64,000 bases of DNA from Evansella sp. AB-P1 (lineage in GTDB: Bacteria; Bacillota; Bacilli; Bacillales; Salisediminibacteriaceae), in contig NZ_JARUKY010000019.1 in the NCBI RefSeq assembly GCF_029688925.1, forward strand, positions 21,925 through 85,924, written 5' to 3'. Under the pieces are notes generated by a model. That model was not told the DNA's origin, searched no databases, and saw nothing but the letters and a program-made list of their open reading frames with translations. Positions 7,327-16,209 of this stretch are shown here, piece after piece. Within the stretch, counting starts at the first letter, position 1. Every line of letters begins with the position of its first letter. The position numbers and the translations under genes were made by a program.

Positions 7327-10209
7327 CTATGCCACTTGCTTTCTTCTATAAAGAAGTACTCCTCCTGCTACAAGTAGTAACAGGGCACCGATAAGAAGGT
7401 AGTTGTACATTCCTGTTGCTGTATTTGGAAGTTTATCTCCATCTTTATCTGATCCTTTTGATGCTCCATTAGTAGATTCATTTTTATCGTCATCATTGGA
7501 AGCACCGTCACCAGCAGTATCGTCTTCGCCTTCACTGTCTCCATTTTCATCTTCCTGAGGAGTTTCACCTTCTTCATTGCTGTCATCTGAGTCCTCTAGA
7601 CTTGCAACAAGCTCGGCAAATGCAGTCCTAAGGTCATTCAACTGTGCTTCAAGCTCAGCAATTACTTCTAGTAAATCCTCATTTGTTGTTTCTAGTTCAG
7701 CAAGTGCTGCTTCAAGCTCTCCTAATCTGTTTTCTAATTCTTCTAACTCCGAACTATCTTCCAGCTCGCTAATTTTTTGTTCTAACTCTGCAATTCTATC
7801 TTTTAATTCCTTGATTACTTCTTCTAATTCGTCTGCAGGTGGTGTCTCATCGTCATCGTCTCCTGGTGGTGTAGAAGAATCACTCGAAGGAACAGCACCA
7901 ACATAGGATCCATTCGTACCAGCTGTGTTAAGGAGACTATCTGAAGTTAACCTTACGAAATCACCTAAAATGATGTTCCCTTCACTATCCCACTCAAACG
8001 TTGGAACAGACAGACTTTCAAAGTGAGATGCATCCACAACGACACCAGCACTATTTACTGTTTTTTCCCCATCAAAGAAGAAGTTTGTTGCGTCAATGTC
8101 TCCATTGACATGGTCCTCATTTGTAAACTCTGAATTTGTTCTGAAGGAAACGTTATTTCTAAAGACACCTAACTCACTAGAATCAATATAAGGATTTGCT
8201 CGGAAAGCAAAATTCATTCCTTTATTATCAAAAGACGTATTGTTTTCCACAGTCATATTTCCAGGGTTAAAGTTATCTGTAAATCCATCCTGATTGTTGT
8301 CAAAAGCAATATTATTTTTAATAATATGTGCTACTGGCAGTCCTTCACCACCAACTTTAAATCCACTACCAGAAGTTCCATCTTCTCTATAACCATCACT
8401 AAGTTTTCCGTTAGAGTAGGCTATGTTTCCATCCAGGGTAATCGGCATGTTCGGACCTTCGTTGATTCGATTGTAAAAATCCCAGCCATCATCAATATTA
8501 TTGTGGGCAATATTTCCTCTAAATACGTTCCCTACTCCGACACCAAGTTTTGCCGCAAATCCATCGGCATTAATATCAGATAGATCACGGTTATCATGGG
8601 CAACACTACTAATAACAAGGTTATGCTGTGGCCAGTTATCAGGATTTGATCCACTACCTGAAATTTGGAAACCAGAACCACGGTTAAAGCTAAATGTCAT
8701 GGACTCCACAATGTTATGACTACCATTCATTCTCACACCGTTGTCAGTTGATTGAGTAAGCTCAAACCCAACGAAGTGCCAATAATCTGCATTGTGTGTT
8801 AAAGTTGTTCCTCTCTGATACTCTCCATCGAAAATAACTTCTTGTCCATCATACGGAGCAAGAGTTTTCATAGCACCTTCCTGGCCACTATACTCACTAT
8901 CGATACGAATTTGTTCATGATACGTTCCACCAAGCATAAAGATTGTTTCACCTGGATTCACATATTTTATGGCTGTATGAATATCAAGTGGATCCTCCTT
9001 CGTCCCTGCTCCGTCAGACGTTCCATCAGGAGAAACGAAAAGACCGTCGCCACTATCAAAAATTCGCTTATTAACTGTAATTTCTCTCGTAATGGGATCA
9101 TTAGATGGACCATCTGTAGGCGTATAAATAACTTCAAATTTCGTCGAATCGTTATCTAATGATGCCGTATGGGTGAATGTTTCCATCCCCTTCACTTCAG
9201 CATTCTCAACCACTTCTTGATCATCTTTTAAAACTGTAATGGTACCATCATAATTTGCTAATACTTTAAGATCGTACGTATGAGACCCTGAATCAGCTGG
9301 TGAAACGATATTCATAAACGGATTCGCAGGTGATGGCTCCACAACTGGTGTAGGTTGTGTATTTGCTTCACTTAGCGTAATGCTAGCATTACTGACCGTT
9401 AATGCTATATTCCTTGATGCAAAGAAACCTACTTGCATTTTATCTTCATCAATCACTTGTACTAAATCTGCTCCTTGGACACTTCTTTCATATGTTGGTT
9501 GTCCCTCTAAATCAAGGAATGTAGTGGTCATAATAAATTCAGTGTCCGTTCTTTCAAGCTTCAAACGAATTGGCATGTTTAACGAATTCTGCCAACTAGG
9601 AACCTCATTAGAAAACCTTGAATTCATCCAACTACTTCCAACAGTACCCCAAGGCTCTGTTACACCTGTACGTGCCATTGCACTCATTCCATCACGCATT
9701 AATCCAACTGCAAACAAATTAGATGCTGCAGGAACTTCTTCCATTCCAACAACAAATGGATCTTGACGCGGAGGACCGTTCACGTCACGAACCATAATCC
9801 CTCCACCCTGTTGGCTATTTGGCCCTGCATCTGTTTCTGGACCAAATTGTTCAAAAATAAAATCAGCTTCTAGAACAAAATTATATTTATTTGCATCTAA
9901 CGTTGTATAGTAAAATGTTAACCCATCATGCCCCGGTGCAATCTTTCCACCACGGCTTTCCATAAAGATTTCTCCATCAATCGTACCTGGATACTCAGGT
10001 ATAGCATGGTTTACCCCCACTTTTTCCGGTAAAACATTTGCAGAAAAATTTAAATCTACTGACTGACCAAATGCAACTTGATTCCATTCCAACTCAGAAG
10101 GATCTGGCAAACTACTACTCTCGCTTTGCGCTAACGAAATAAACGGGTTACTACTGATACATAATAAAATGGCAAGCATAACGATCATTATTTTGGTAAA
10201 TGCTTTCAT
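7327..10209 (-). CDS. Cell-wall-anchored family 9 pectate lyase
   Basis: 960 residues with AGGAGTTGAGG before ATG 10209. Layout: signal peptide 1-27; a beta-sandwich-like module about 60-285; a short linker domain 295-385; a right-handed parallel beta-helix 390-770; a Glu/Leu-rich coiled coil 792-872; an acidic spacer; and a sortase signal LPNTA at 927-931, hydrophobic helix and RRK tail. The helix carries the PL9 active-site pattern known from Pel9A: ADGF (D549), DDGWD (D573, D574, D577) for calcium and GSGFKVGG (K618) for the catalytic lysine. Spacing matches Pel9A (24 between the first aspartates, 41 from D577 to the lysine). Expected reaction: calcium-dependent beta-elimination of polygalacturonate at the cell surface. 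No sortase gene is in the window. PL9 assignment is strong; the exact pectin substrate is inferred. Confidence 0.88.
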   Translation of the reverse strand: MKAFTKIMIVMLAILLCISSNPFISLAQSESSSLPDPSELEWNQVAFGQSVDLNFSANVLPEKVGVNHAIPEYPGTIDGEIFMESRGGKIAPGHDGLTFYYTTLDANKYNFVLEADFIFEQFGPETDAGPNSQQGGGIMVRDVNGPPRQDPFVVGMEEVPAASNLFAVGLMRDGMSAMARTGVTEPWGTVGSSWMNSRFSNEVPSWQNSLNMPIRLKLERTDTEFIMTTTFLDLEGQPTYERSVQGADLVQVIDEDKMQVGFFASRNIALTVSNASITLSEANTQPTPVVEPSPANPFMNIVSPADSGSHTYDLKVLANYDGTITVLKDDQEVVENAEVKGMETFTHTASLDNDSTKFEVIYTPTDGPSNDPITREITVNKRIFDSGDGLFVSPDGTSDGAGTKEDPLDIHTAIKYVNPGETIFMLGGTYHEQIRIDSEYSGQEGAMKTLAPYDGQEVIFDGEYQRGTTLTHNADYWHFVGFELTQSTDNGVRMNGSHNIVESMTFSFNRGSGFQISGSGSNPDNWPQHNLVISSVAHDNRDLSDINADGFAAKLGVGVGNVFRGNIAHNNIDDGWDFYNRINEGPNMPITLDGNIAYSNGKLSDGYREDGTSGSGFKVGGEGLPVAHIIKNNIAFDNNQDGFTDNFNPGNMTVENNTSFDNKGMNFAFRANPYIDSSELGVFRNNVSFRTNSEFTNEDHVNGDIDATNFFFDGEKTVNSAGVVVDASHFESLSVPTFEWDSEGNIILGDFVRLTSDSLLNTAGTNGSYVGAVPSSDSSTPPGDDDDETPPADELEEVIKELKDRIAELEQKISELEDSSELEELENRLGELEAALAELETTNEDLLEVIAELEAQLNDLRTAFAELVASLEDSDDSNEEGETPQEDENGDSEGEDDTAGDGASNDDDKNESTNGASKGSDKDGDKLPNTATGMYNYLLIGALLLLVAGGVLLYRRKQVA

Positions 10210-10261
10210 AACCTCAACTCCTATTCTATTTTTGTAAAAACGAGATAGCTACAGTTCTACT

Positions 10262-10303
10262 GAAAAAAACAAAAATTTTAGGCCAAACAATATGTACCTA
10301 AAA
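10262..10303 (-). terminator. Leader terminator upstream of the pectate lyase start
   Basis: On the minus strand TTTTAGG (10303-10297) pairs with CCTAAAA (10282-10276) and is followed by TTTTTGTTTTTTT. It lies about 55 bases before the ATG at 10209 and inside the predicted transcript, so it could attenuate expression. Confidence 0.55.
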
Positions 10304-10682
10304 CAGGGGCTAACCTCCCTTCTTTCAAGAATCTACTGATTTTATGTACAACAAGACACGAAGTATGTATTAATGTTAAAGCTCCCTTGTTGATACCAAA
10401 ATATAATGTTGAACTGGCCAACCACACATAGATTATGAGTAATTATTGAATAACCCTTGAAAACATAGTCTATGAATAACCTTTTAGGTAAAAACCAAAC
10501 TATATATTTTCGAAATATAATTTTTGTCGAAGGGTGTAGATAAACCTAATCCTCTAAAAAGAACGGATTGATTATAAATAATGAAAATGACAAGTAGAAT
10601 AACCTTGAAGTAAGAAAATGAGAAACTATCAAGAAGTACTCAAGAACGAAGCTAGTTTTAAAGCATTGCAAATGATAGAATT

Positions 10683-10712
10683 ATTGTAAGCGTTTTCCAA
10701 ATAATATGTCAA
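10683..10712 (-). promoter_or_regulatory. SigA promoter overlapped by a cre site, for the pectate lyase gene
   Basis: Minus strand: TTGACA at 10712-10707, 18-base spacer, TACAAT at 10688-10683. The plus strand of the spacer and -10 reads TTGTAAGCGTTTTCC (10684-10698), which fits the CcpA cre consensus at 14 of 15 positions. Binding there would block RNA polymerase, so catabolite repression of pectin breakdown is likely. The resulting leader is about 465 bases (10210-10676). It has no clear ORF but contains two GGTTATTCA...CTATG repeats (minus strand, near 10424-10483). Confidence 0.7.
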
Positions 10713-10856
10713 TAAAATTTACGGTAATTTGTCGTAATTTTTCAAAAATAGTCCTTTTGATCCATCTTTTCCCTTATAGTAAATATATTGATATAATTTT
10801 ATCAAAACACATAAACACATATATTCACTGGGGCCGTGGTGGGAACGTGCTGGGTC

Positions 10857-10880
10857 ATGGGGACGGTTCTACTGAGTCTC
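10857..10880. repeat. REP1 left end
   Basis: GGGGACGGTTCT followed by ACTGAGTC. With the inverted copy at 11866-11893 it brackets the lipoprotein gene at 11087-11581. Upstream flank 10834-10856 is GTGGGAACGTGCTGGGTCAT, repeat-like. Confidence 0.8.
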
Positions 10881-11086
10881 TATTTGGATTCTTTTCTAAA
10901 AATTCAGGATATGAGAATGAGTCTTTTGTATCACTCTATAGAAACAGTTCTTACGAAAACTCTTCTTCCCTCGTACATAAGGTAGATATGGAGTTTTTGA
11001 TAAAATGAACAAAAGTGCAGTAATGTATAATTTTTGAAACATATTATCAGTCTATATCGTCTAACTTTGCAAAGGAGGCAGTGACA

Positions 11087-11581
11087 ATGAGGAGATTAGT
11101 TTTCATTCAATATATATTTTTTATTTCGATTTTTGGATTATTTGCGTGTGGAACAGATAATAGTAGTGAATCTAATAGGAACGAAAGGACACAAGATACA
11201 GAAGAAACTAAGGAAGCGGATGATTTTGAGGTATCCATAAACGTGGAAAATGATGATGATATCCTTGAAGTTTATGCCACTATTACTTATATAGGCGAAG
11301 AAGATAAAGCGGATATTTATCACGGAGGAAGTATATTTTTCTTTAATCTATATGAAATAAATGGGGAGTTCGAATACCTCGGAGGTATGGACCAACCATT
11401 ATTAACAACAACACTTCAGAAAGATGAAATTCATAAAGTCGAATTTACAGACCCTGTCTTAAATGAGTTAGGACCTGGGGGCTATGAATTTGAAGCAATT
11501 GCTCATTTTTCGTTAGATGGTGATAATATTATAGATACAAAAATTGAAATCCCTGTTTCTAAAATTGTGAAAATCGAATGA
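11087..11581 (+). CDS. Small lipoprotein (BsuPI-like fold possible), REP1-flanked
   Basis: 164 residues from ATG 11087; AAAGGAGG ends 8 bases before it, which is better than the GTG at 11081. The signal sequence ends in GLFAC (lipobox cysteine near residue 21). An Asn/Glu-rich linker follows, then a domain of about 115 residues with alternating strands (EVSINVENDDDILEVYATIT, KVEFTDPVLNEL, GGYEFEAIAHFSL). This strand pattern suggests an immunoglobulin-like beta sandwich, as in BsuPI/intracellular proteinase inhibitor-like proteins, but no inhibitor motif is certain. It is alone between the two ends of a REP1 pair, as if carried as a cassette. Function unknown. Confidence 0.75.
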   Translation: MRRLVFIQYIFFISIFGLFACGTDNSSESNRNERTQDTEETKEADDFEVSINVENDDDILEVYATITYIGEEDKADIYHGGSIFFFNLYEINGEFEYLGGMDQPLLTTTLQKDEIHKVEFTDPVLNELGPGGYEFEAIAHFSLDGDNIIDTKIEIPVSKIVKIE

Positions 11582-11865
11582 GACAAATAAATCAAACCGC
11601 TAGGAATTCGAAAATTCAAGTGTTTTGTATGCTAATTCTATTATTATTTTATTAGGTATTTAAGTTGTGATTTCACTGTATTCTTGCATGCTTCATTACA
11701 TTATCTGCATAACATCGACTACTTACGATAAAATGCTCACTTCTCTTTATACTCCACATCGAAAAAGTCCAAGAAATGCCAATCAATCGTGGTTTACGGT
11801 AAAGGAAATATTCAATTCAAAATCCCTACGAATCACGAAAAACACCCTGTTATTAGCGCACCAGT

Positions 11866-11893
11866 TCGACTCACTAGAACCGTCCCCATGAGT
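11866..11893. repeat. REP1 right end
   Basis: GACTCACTAGAACCGTCCCC followed by ATGAGTCCC. Inverted partner of the copy at 10857. The gap 11582-11865 shows no gene; an ORF through it ends in REP1-derived residues (LEPSP) and is spurious. Confidence 0.85.
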
Positions 11894-12030
11894 CCCATTA
11901 GTCCTTTGGTTTTAAATACAAACTAAAGGGGTATATATGAAAATAGTTACTTTTTACACTTCTAAATTCACAAATAGATGCTTACACTATTAGTAGGACA
12001 AGAACTAAATAATGAGGGGGCTTGAAGTTT

Positions 12031-12195
12031 ATGATCATGAAAATCTATTATAAGATTTTAAGAGCTTGGCATAACCACAAAGCAAACCTTTATTTAAGAA
12101 CTGCTAATACGACGAATTGCATTGAGGAAACAAAGAAGATGATGGAGAAATGTAGCTTTCATCACGATAAATACATGGATTACTTGTCCAAATGA
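12031..12195 (+). CDS. 54-residue small protein, paralogue of the riboswitch-controlled ORF at 15381
   Basis: ATG 12031 (a second ATG at 12037) follows GAGGGGG. The product begins MIMKIYYKILRAWHNHKANL and ends with FHHDKYMDYLSK. It has the same length as the product of 15381-15545 and shares an I-L-x-x-W-H start, a Leu/Tyr helix and the C-terminal motif F-H-(H/Q)-D-K-(Y/L)-M. The two are therefore probably a family. The protein is basic, helical and has no signal peptide or membrane segment. No riboswitch precedes this copy. Function unknown. Confidence 0.6.
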   Translation: MIMKIYYKILRAWHNHKANLYLRTANTTNCIEETKKMMEKCSFHHDKYMDYLSK

Positions 12196-12311
12196 TTTTT
12201 ATAATGAAGATTGTGATTATTTAACAAAGTAATTTTTGAAATTTCAATAAACAGAAGAGATACCTAGAATCTAGGGAATCCTTGTGGAAAACTGGATACG
12301 CGAATCATTTG

Positions 12312-12350
12312 AAAACACCTCCTGTGACTCAACACGGGAGGTGTTTTTTT
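12312..12350 (+). terminator. Intrinsic terminator
   Basis: AAAACACCTCC...GGGAGGTGTTTTTTT, a perfect long stem with a T-run, immediately left of a REP1 tip. Confidence 0.8.
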
Positions 12351-12351
12351 C

Positions 12352-12612
12352 GGGTGTGGTTCGGGGTGTGGTTCGTGGGGACGGTTCTCCCGAAAACAAA
12401 GCAACAAAAATCTAATACAATTCCCATAAGGACACGCACTTTTCCAGAAGAATCAGAAATAAGTGGAAACTGACGTGCTGTTTTAGTTACAGTATAATTT
12501 TGTAATGATGGTTGTGTCTTGAAAGCATCCCTACTAAGCCATGGAAAGTCCCTTGGTTCTAAGTTATTTATGGCTCTAAGCACATTAAGACTCACTAGAA
12601 CCGTCCCCACGC
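12352..12612. repeat. REP1 composite element beside RAYT1
   Basis: Left core GGGGACGGTTCT at 12378-12389, preceded by a 12-bp tandem duplication (GGGTGTGGTTC, GGGGTGTGGTTC). Inverted right core AGAACCGTCCCC at 12598-12609 ends 9 bases before the transposase stop codon. Confidence 0.85.
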
Positions 12613-12620
12613 CCCAAAAC

Positions 12621-13403
12621 TCACACCCTCCCTATTAGTGTCTGTGAAACTCCCAGTATCCTTGCTGCTTGTCGTTGCGACACACCTTTAATCTCCTTCA
12701 CTTTTCGTAGCAATTCATTTCTTTGTGACCTTTCCATACTCTTGACGTGCACAATTTCTATCTCGCCAAGTACTTTTTTAATTTTTCTCCTAGCCTCGTC
12801 GTCCGTTAATCTCCTTCTAAAATTAGCTCCCTCAACCTCAACTTCATCGTCATCCGCCATCATTTCATTAAATTCCTTAAACAACTCCCTCGCAGCCAAC
12901 ACATCCTCACATATCATCTCGAAAACATACGCACAATCTAGCATATTCGTTGGATAAATAGTTTTCCCATAGTACCCTAGACAGCTACTCCACCGCCACT
13001 CCTCTACCCCTTTCACTATACCCGCCTTCAATGGATTTTGATGAATATACCGAACCGTCGACAATAAAGAACGCTTCGAATCCACAGGATAACTTTTAAA
13101 TCGATCCTGGAAAAGGGAACCTGTCGTGGCATACTTAAAATTATAGTAGGATACAAAACTAATCCCAATGCGTTTCATCGTAACGGATATGGTTTCCTCC
13201 CCTTCTTTAACGAGTAGATGAATATGGTTACCCATCAAACACCAGGCCAACACCCCCAATCCAGAGGCTTCCTGATATTTTTTAACCGTGTTAAGAAACT
13301 TGAAACAATCCATGTCATCATGGAATATTTCCTGATAATTCGCCCCTCTCCATATGATATGATATATTCCGCTTCGGCTTTTTCTTCTTGAAGTACGCGG
13401 CAT
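12621..13403 (-). CDS. REP-associated tyrosine transposase (RAYT1, IS200-like Y1 family)
   Basis: 260 residues from ATG 13403; GGAGGTG lies 9 bases upstream, whereas the GTG at 13418 would overlap that site. The Y1-transposase core spans about 8-140: SGIYHIIWRG at the start, metal-binding NHIHLLV (H60, H62) and a candidate catalytic tyrosine Y91 in NFKYATTGSLFQDRF, then VRYIHQNPLKAG. The C-terminus (about 215-260) is a helix-turn-helix (GVSQRQAARILGVSQTLIG). RAYTs cut and join single-stranded REP hairpins and are thought to spread them. The gene is flanked by REP1 at 12598 and 14139, which supports REP1 as its substrate. All catalytic residues are present, so it may be active. Confidence 0.88.
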   Translation of the reverse strand: MPRTSRRKSRSGIYHIIWRGANYQEIFHDDMDCFKFLNTVKKYQEASGLGVLAWCLMGNHIHLLVKEGEETISVTMKRIGISFVSYYNFKYATTGSLFQDRFKSYPVDSKRSLLSTVRYIHQNPLKAGIVKGVEEWRWSSCLGYYGKTIYPTNMLDCAYVFEMICEDVLAARELFKEFNEMMADDDEVEVEGANFRRRLTDDEARRKIKKVLGEIEIVHVKSMERSQRNELLRKVKEIKGVSQRQAARILGVSQTLIGRV

Positions 13404-14129
13404 CCGATACACCTCCACTTCCTTATATTTTTTTGGAAAACAATAGTAGAAAACTAGTTTAATAAAGGATTGATATTTTTGGGGAAAAATAATGAATCGT
13501 TATTTTGGAAAAATGTTATACTACAGCATTCTGGAAGCATGATTAGAGTCTTTACAATAGGACGTAAAGTATTTGGAGGATTGGTTTTGGTTAGAGAAGG
13601 TTTTACACTCTTCAGAAGGAAGAGACAAAATTCATTTCCAAGATAAGGTTTTTTTAAAAGTGATGTTATATATAACTGAGGAAAGAAAAAACAATAGAAG
13701 ATTGATTTAGTAATTAAGGTAGGTAAATACTTGAGGAAACAAAGTATTTGAAAAGATGAATGTGGGATAATTAAAGGGCACTCCTTCTATATTGGTAAAA
13801 TAAGGAATTTTTAAGTTTCATAGGGGTTTAAATTATTAATTAATCCTCTCGGGAACAGAATTAAAATTGAAGTATCAAAAAGAATTTAGTTATTTAAATG
13901 GGCACAGTGAAATTTTAACAACAGAATCGTAAAAACATGTGGAGGAAAAATGAGTTAGATTTTGAATTACAAGACAGGCCAGGCCTATTGAATAAAACTA
14001 TGAAGAAAATCGAAGTACATACGAAGTGTTCCCTTAAAAGCTCTGATGTTAATTATAATATAACAATTTTTAAGAAAGTGCATCAAAATATTAGATATTT
14101 TGTTAAAAAATATAACGATATTGTGAGAT
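13404..14129. other. Long AT-rich region upstream of RAYT1 with no recognised gene
   Basis: About 720 bases rich in GAAAGAA-type purine tracts on the plus strand; the only ORF (13937-14131) has no ribosome binding site and no protein-like pattern. RAYT2 has a similar gene-poor upstream stretch. Confidence 0.4.
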
Positions 14130-14160
14130 AGCATCATGAGAACCGTCCCCACGATGTCCA
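14130..14160. repeat. REP1 end with tip duplication
   Basis: AGAACCGTCCCC at 14139-14150. The tip continues as CCACGATG then CCACGATA, an imperfect 9-10 bp tandem duplication that abuts the acetyltransferase stop codon region. Confidence 0.8.
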
Positions 14161-14165
14161 CGATA

Positions 14166-14708
14166 CTATTCGAGGTGAAACTCGCCATCATTTAATTTTT
14201 TTCCCATAATTGGTTTTTCACCTAAATCACTAACTAAAGGTTTAAATCCTTTTTCAACGTAGAATCGGTATACTCTCTCATTATATGTATACTCACCATC
14301 CTCTTCTAATACAGGAATAAGACCCACATAATCCACATTCATAAAACTTAAATACTTTATTACATCTTGCAAAAAGTAAGTGCCATAACCCTTTCGACGA
14401 TATTCATCGTTTATTTCAAGATGATCAATAACAGCAATTAATCCGTCTATATCCTCTCTATTATGAACACTTTTTAGTGCACTGACTACTACTTCTACAT
14501 CTCCACTAATGGAGTCTGCCACATTCCAAATATAGTCCCATGTACAAGTCGAGACATTAAATAAATACAGCTGTCCACTACCAACTGTAATTTCATCATC
14601 AGTTTTTTCATCAAACACCTTAATTTCAAGCTCCGCCTCAACATACTCTTCTTCCAAATCCTTATAACAATTAAAATATGTAGTTAACAAACCCTCCACC
14701 AACTTCAT
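14166..14708 (-). CDS. GNAT-family N-acetyltransferase
   Basis: Up to 180 residues. The conserved acetyl-CoA motif A is clear near residues 112-140: VIDHLEINDEYRRKGYGTYF, with the R-R-K-G-Y-G pyrophosphate loop. A C-terminal strand-helix (YRFYVEKGFKPL) matches motif B. The long N-terminal half (LTTYFNCYKDLEEEY) probably forms the acceptor site. AAAGGAG directly touches the annotated ATG, so translation may really start at TTG 14702 or GTG 14699. It is bounded by REP1 copies at 14139 and 14750 whose tips face outward. Substrate unknown; GNATs acetylate amines of antibiotics, metabolites or proteins. Confidence 0.8.
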   Translation of the reverse strand: MKLVEGLLTTYFNCYKDLEEEYVEAELEIKVFDEKTDDEITVGSGQLYLFNVSTCTWDYIWNVADSISGDVEVVVSALKSVHNREDIDGLIAVIDHLEINDEYRRKGYGTYFLQDVIKYLSFMNVDYVGLIPVLEEDGEYTYNERVYRFYVEKGFKPLVSDLGEKPIMGKKLNDGEFHLE

Positions 14709-14723
14709 CTCCTTTCACGGCTC

Positions 14724-14770
14724 TTTTCATGGGTTTTCATGGGTTTTCATGGGGACGGTTCTTTTGATGC
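14724..14770. repeat. REP1 left end with a triple 10-bp tip repeat
   Basis: TTTTCATGGG occurs three times in tandem (14724-14753), the last copy running straight into GGGGACGGTTCT (14751-14762) and then TTTGATGC. Confidence 0.9.
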
Positions 14771-15248
14771 ACTCTTCTTAATTCCTAAAATTTCACCAGC
14801 ATTAACCCATTGTAAAATAAAAATAAGCCCTGTTCCAACGCCCCCCTCTATATCAAATAAATCGAGGGGGATAACTATTCTATACCATAATACTTAAAGA
14901 TCCGTCTACATACTATTATAAATTATTTCCGAATGAAACAAACGATTACATTTGTAAAGGCTTACTTACAGCAATTAAAGTTCAATTGGACACATTATCT
15001 GAATTAGAGGACATGGTGGAAGCTACCACTGTAATTTTTTAAAAAATCCCGATCCCGAACTACCTGTAATAATTTTTCACTATTAATGATTAAGAACTTT
15101 TTCTAGAACTATTATTGATTTGGAAAAATGTGAAAGACCCGTTGTTTATGTTTTATCACTGAGAATCTCCTAGTTCAAAAGACCCCTAAACTATGAAGAA
15201 AATCCTATATACATAGTTTAAAATTTTTAAGATAATTTTACCAAATCC
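14771..15248. other. Gap with a possible gene remnant
   Basis: A stem CCCCCTC...GAGGGGG (about 14846-14872) lies here. On the plus strand 14941-15042 an open stretch reads GLLTAIKVQLDTLSELEDMV and stops at TAA, with no start signal; it may be the 3' end of a lost gene. Nothing else was identified. Confidence 0.3.
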
Positions 15249-15358
15249 AAAATCGTACGAAAGGGCAAAGTCATTGAAAAATGGTGACGCAAAGCTATAG
15301 GGACTAAAGTTTGTATACTATGTCAGCCAGCTACCGAAACAAACCTCCGTACGGTTTT
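15249..15358 (+). ncRNA. Cyclic di-GMP-I (GEMM) riboswitch
   Basis: The conserved core is present: GGGCAAAG, a CATT-GAAA-AATG tetraloop hairpin (about 15272-15283), GGTGACGCAAAGC (15283-15295), the GGGACTAAAG segment and TGTCAGCCAGCTACCG (15321-15336). An 11-bp P1-type stem can form between AAAATCGTACG (15249-15259) and CGTACGGTTTT (15348-15358). Competing with it are a local AAACC...GGTTT hairpin and CCTCC (15344-15348), which is complementary to the GGAGG (15369-15373) of the next ORF. Likely output: c-di-GMP controls translation start of the 54-residue protein at 15381. Motif match is strong; the direction of switching is not determined. Confidence 0.85.
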
Positions 15359-15380
15359 ATCCTAATAGGGAGGAATTCAA

Positions 15381-15545
15381 TTGTTAAAAATACTTTGGCA
15401 TGAATCCCACATAAGGCACTACCTTCACCTATACAACCAATGTGACGATGGCGAACAGCAAAAACGAGGAAAACTAATTAAAAAAGCATTCTTTCATCAA
15501 GATAAATTAATGACAATAAGCATAAGAAAGCAAAGTACCCTGTAG
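15381..15545 (+). CDS. 54-residue small protein under a c-di-GMP riboswitch
   Basis: Starts at TTG 15381 with GGGAGG 7 bases upstream. The product begins MLKILWHESHIRHYLHLYNQ and has the C-terminal motif FFHQDKLM. It resembles the 54-residue product of 12031-12195 in length and motif. It is His- and Lys-rich, without membrane segment or signal peptide. Position directly downstream of the GEMM aptamer implies a role in a c-di-GMP-regulated process such as motility, matrix or adhesion, but no function can be read from the sequence. Confidence 0.6.
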   Translation: MLKILWHESHIRHYLHLYNQCDDGEQQKRGKLIKKAFFHQDKLMTISIRKQSTL

Positions 15546-15565
15546 AGGTGCTTTGCTTCTCTTTT
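15528..15565 (+). terminator. Terminator overlapping the stop of the 54-residue ORF
   Basis: AGCAAAGTACC...GGTGCTTTGCT stem followed by TCTCTTTT; it ends the riboswitch transcript after about 310 bases. Confidence 0.7.
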
Positions 15566-15660
15566 GCATATGCGCATATTAGAATATTTGTAGCTTTGCA
15601 AATTCAAGTTTCTTCAAATCAGTACTGACACGTCTTTCCCCTTCAATACTTTTTAACAAC

Positions 15661-15722
15661 AAAAAACACCTCCAGTGTTGTAGGAATACAAATGTTTCCA
15701 CACAAGAATGAGGTGTTTTCTT
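15661..15722. repeat. Hairpin module AACACCTCC...GAGGTGTTTT
   Basis: Long imperfect stem of the kind found inside REP1 composite elements, about 105 bases left of the REP1 core at 15829. Confidence 0.5.
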
Positions 15723-15821
15723 AAATCGTCTTGAAATCCTTTTGAATGGTTAATCAGATGGACGACACTTCTCACATTAACCTAAAAGTCACAGATAGGT
15801 TTTGGAAGACAATGCCTGGCG

Positions 15822-15846
15822 CATCGGAAGAACCGTCCCCACGAGT
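15822..15846. repeat. REP1 at the glnA breakpoint
   Basis: AGAACCGTCCCC at 15830-15841 then ACGAGTC. On the minus strand its GACTC side directly follows the last glnA-derived codons. Confidence 0.85.
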
Positions 15847-16092
15847 CTACGGTTGCAAATACAAGTCTGATTTATTAATAGGCGAAAATCCTTTTATAGA
15901 AGATCCATCAAACATTATTTTTCCACTTTTAATGTCCTCAAGCTGATCTGCAGTAACTGTTACGTGCTTGATTATTCCCTCAATATCTACAAACTGCAAG
16001 TGTATTAATTCCACATTCTTTTCCTTTATCACATCTTCCGTCACCGCTACACTACTAGTGGACTTCACCGGACTTTGGGTTGCAATGGCCAT
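15847..16092 (-). pseudogene. glnA: Glutamine synthetase N-terminal fragment cut by REP1
   Basis: ATG 16092 (an upstream GTG at 16113 overlaps the AAAGGGGA site). After a Ser/Thr-rich leader the product matches the GS beta-grasp N-domain: VELIHLQFVDIEGIIKHV, then KIMFDGSSIKGFSPINKSDL and YLQP, where the MFDGSSI.GF motif is diagnostic. Real glutamine synthetases continue for another 350 or more residues. Here the reading frame passes into REP1 within two codons and ends at a TAG lying at the junction. The catalytic barrel is gone, so the product cannot be an enzyme. A functional glnA must lie elsewhere. Confidence 0.85.
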
Positions 16093-16209
16093 AAATTTCC
16101 AATCCCCTTTCACGTAATAATTGATAAAATCATGTGTCCCCTCATTCTAAACTAATCAGCATTAACAGTGGTAAACCATGTAAGAAAATCTACTAAAGAA
16201 ATTTTCAGG

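Noticed and set aside
7577..7906. Ser-rich 109-codon ORF
   Set aside because: Antisense shadow of the Glu/Leu coiled coil of the pectate lyase.
10706..11008. ORF of 100 codons spanning a REP1 core
   Set aside because: No ribosome binding site, low protein character; the part over REP1 translates to the recurrent GDGSTES string.
13937..14131. 64-codon ORF upstream of RAYT1
   Set aside because: No ribosome binding site and no conserved pattern; kept only as gene-free DNA.
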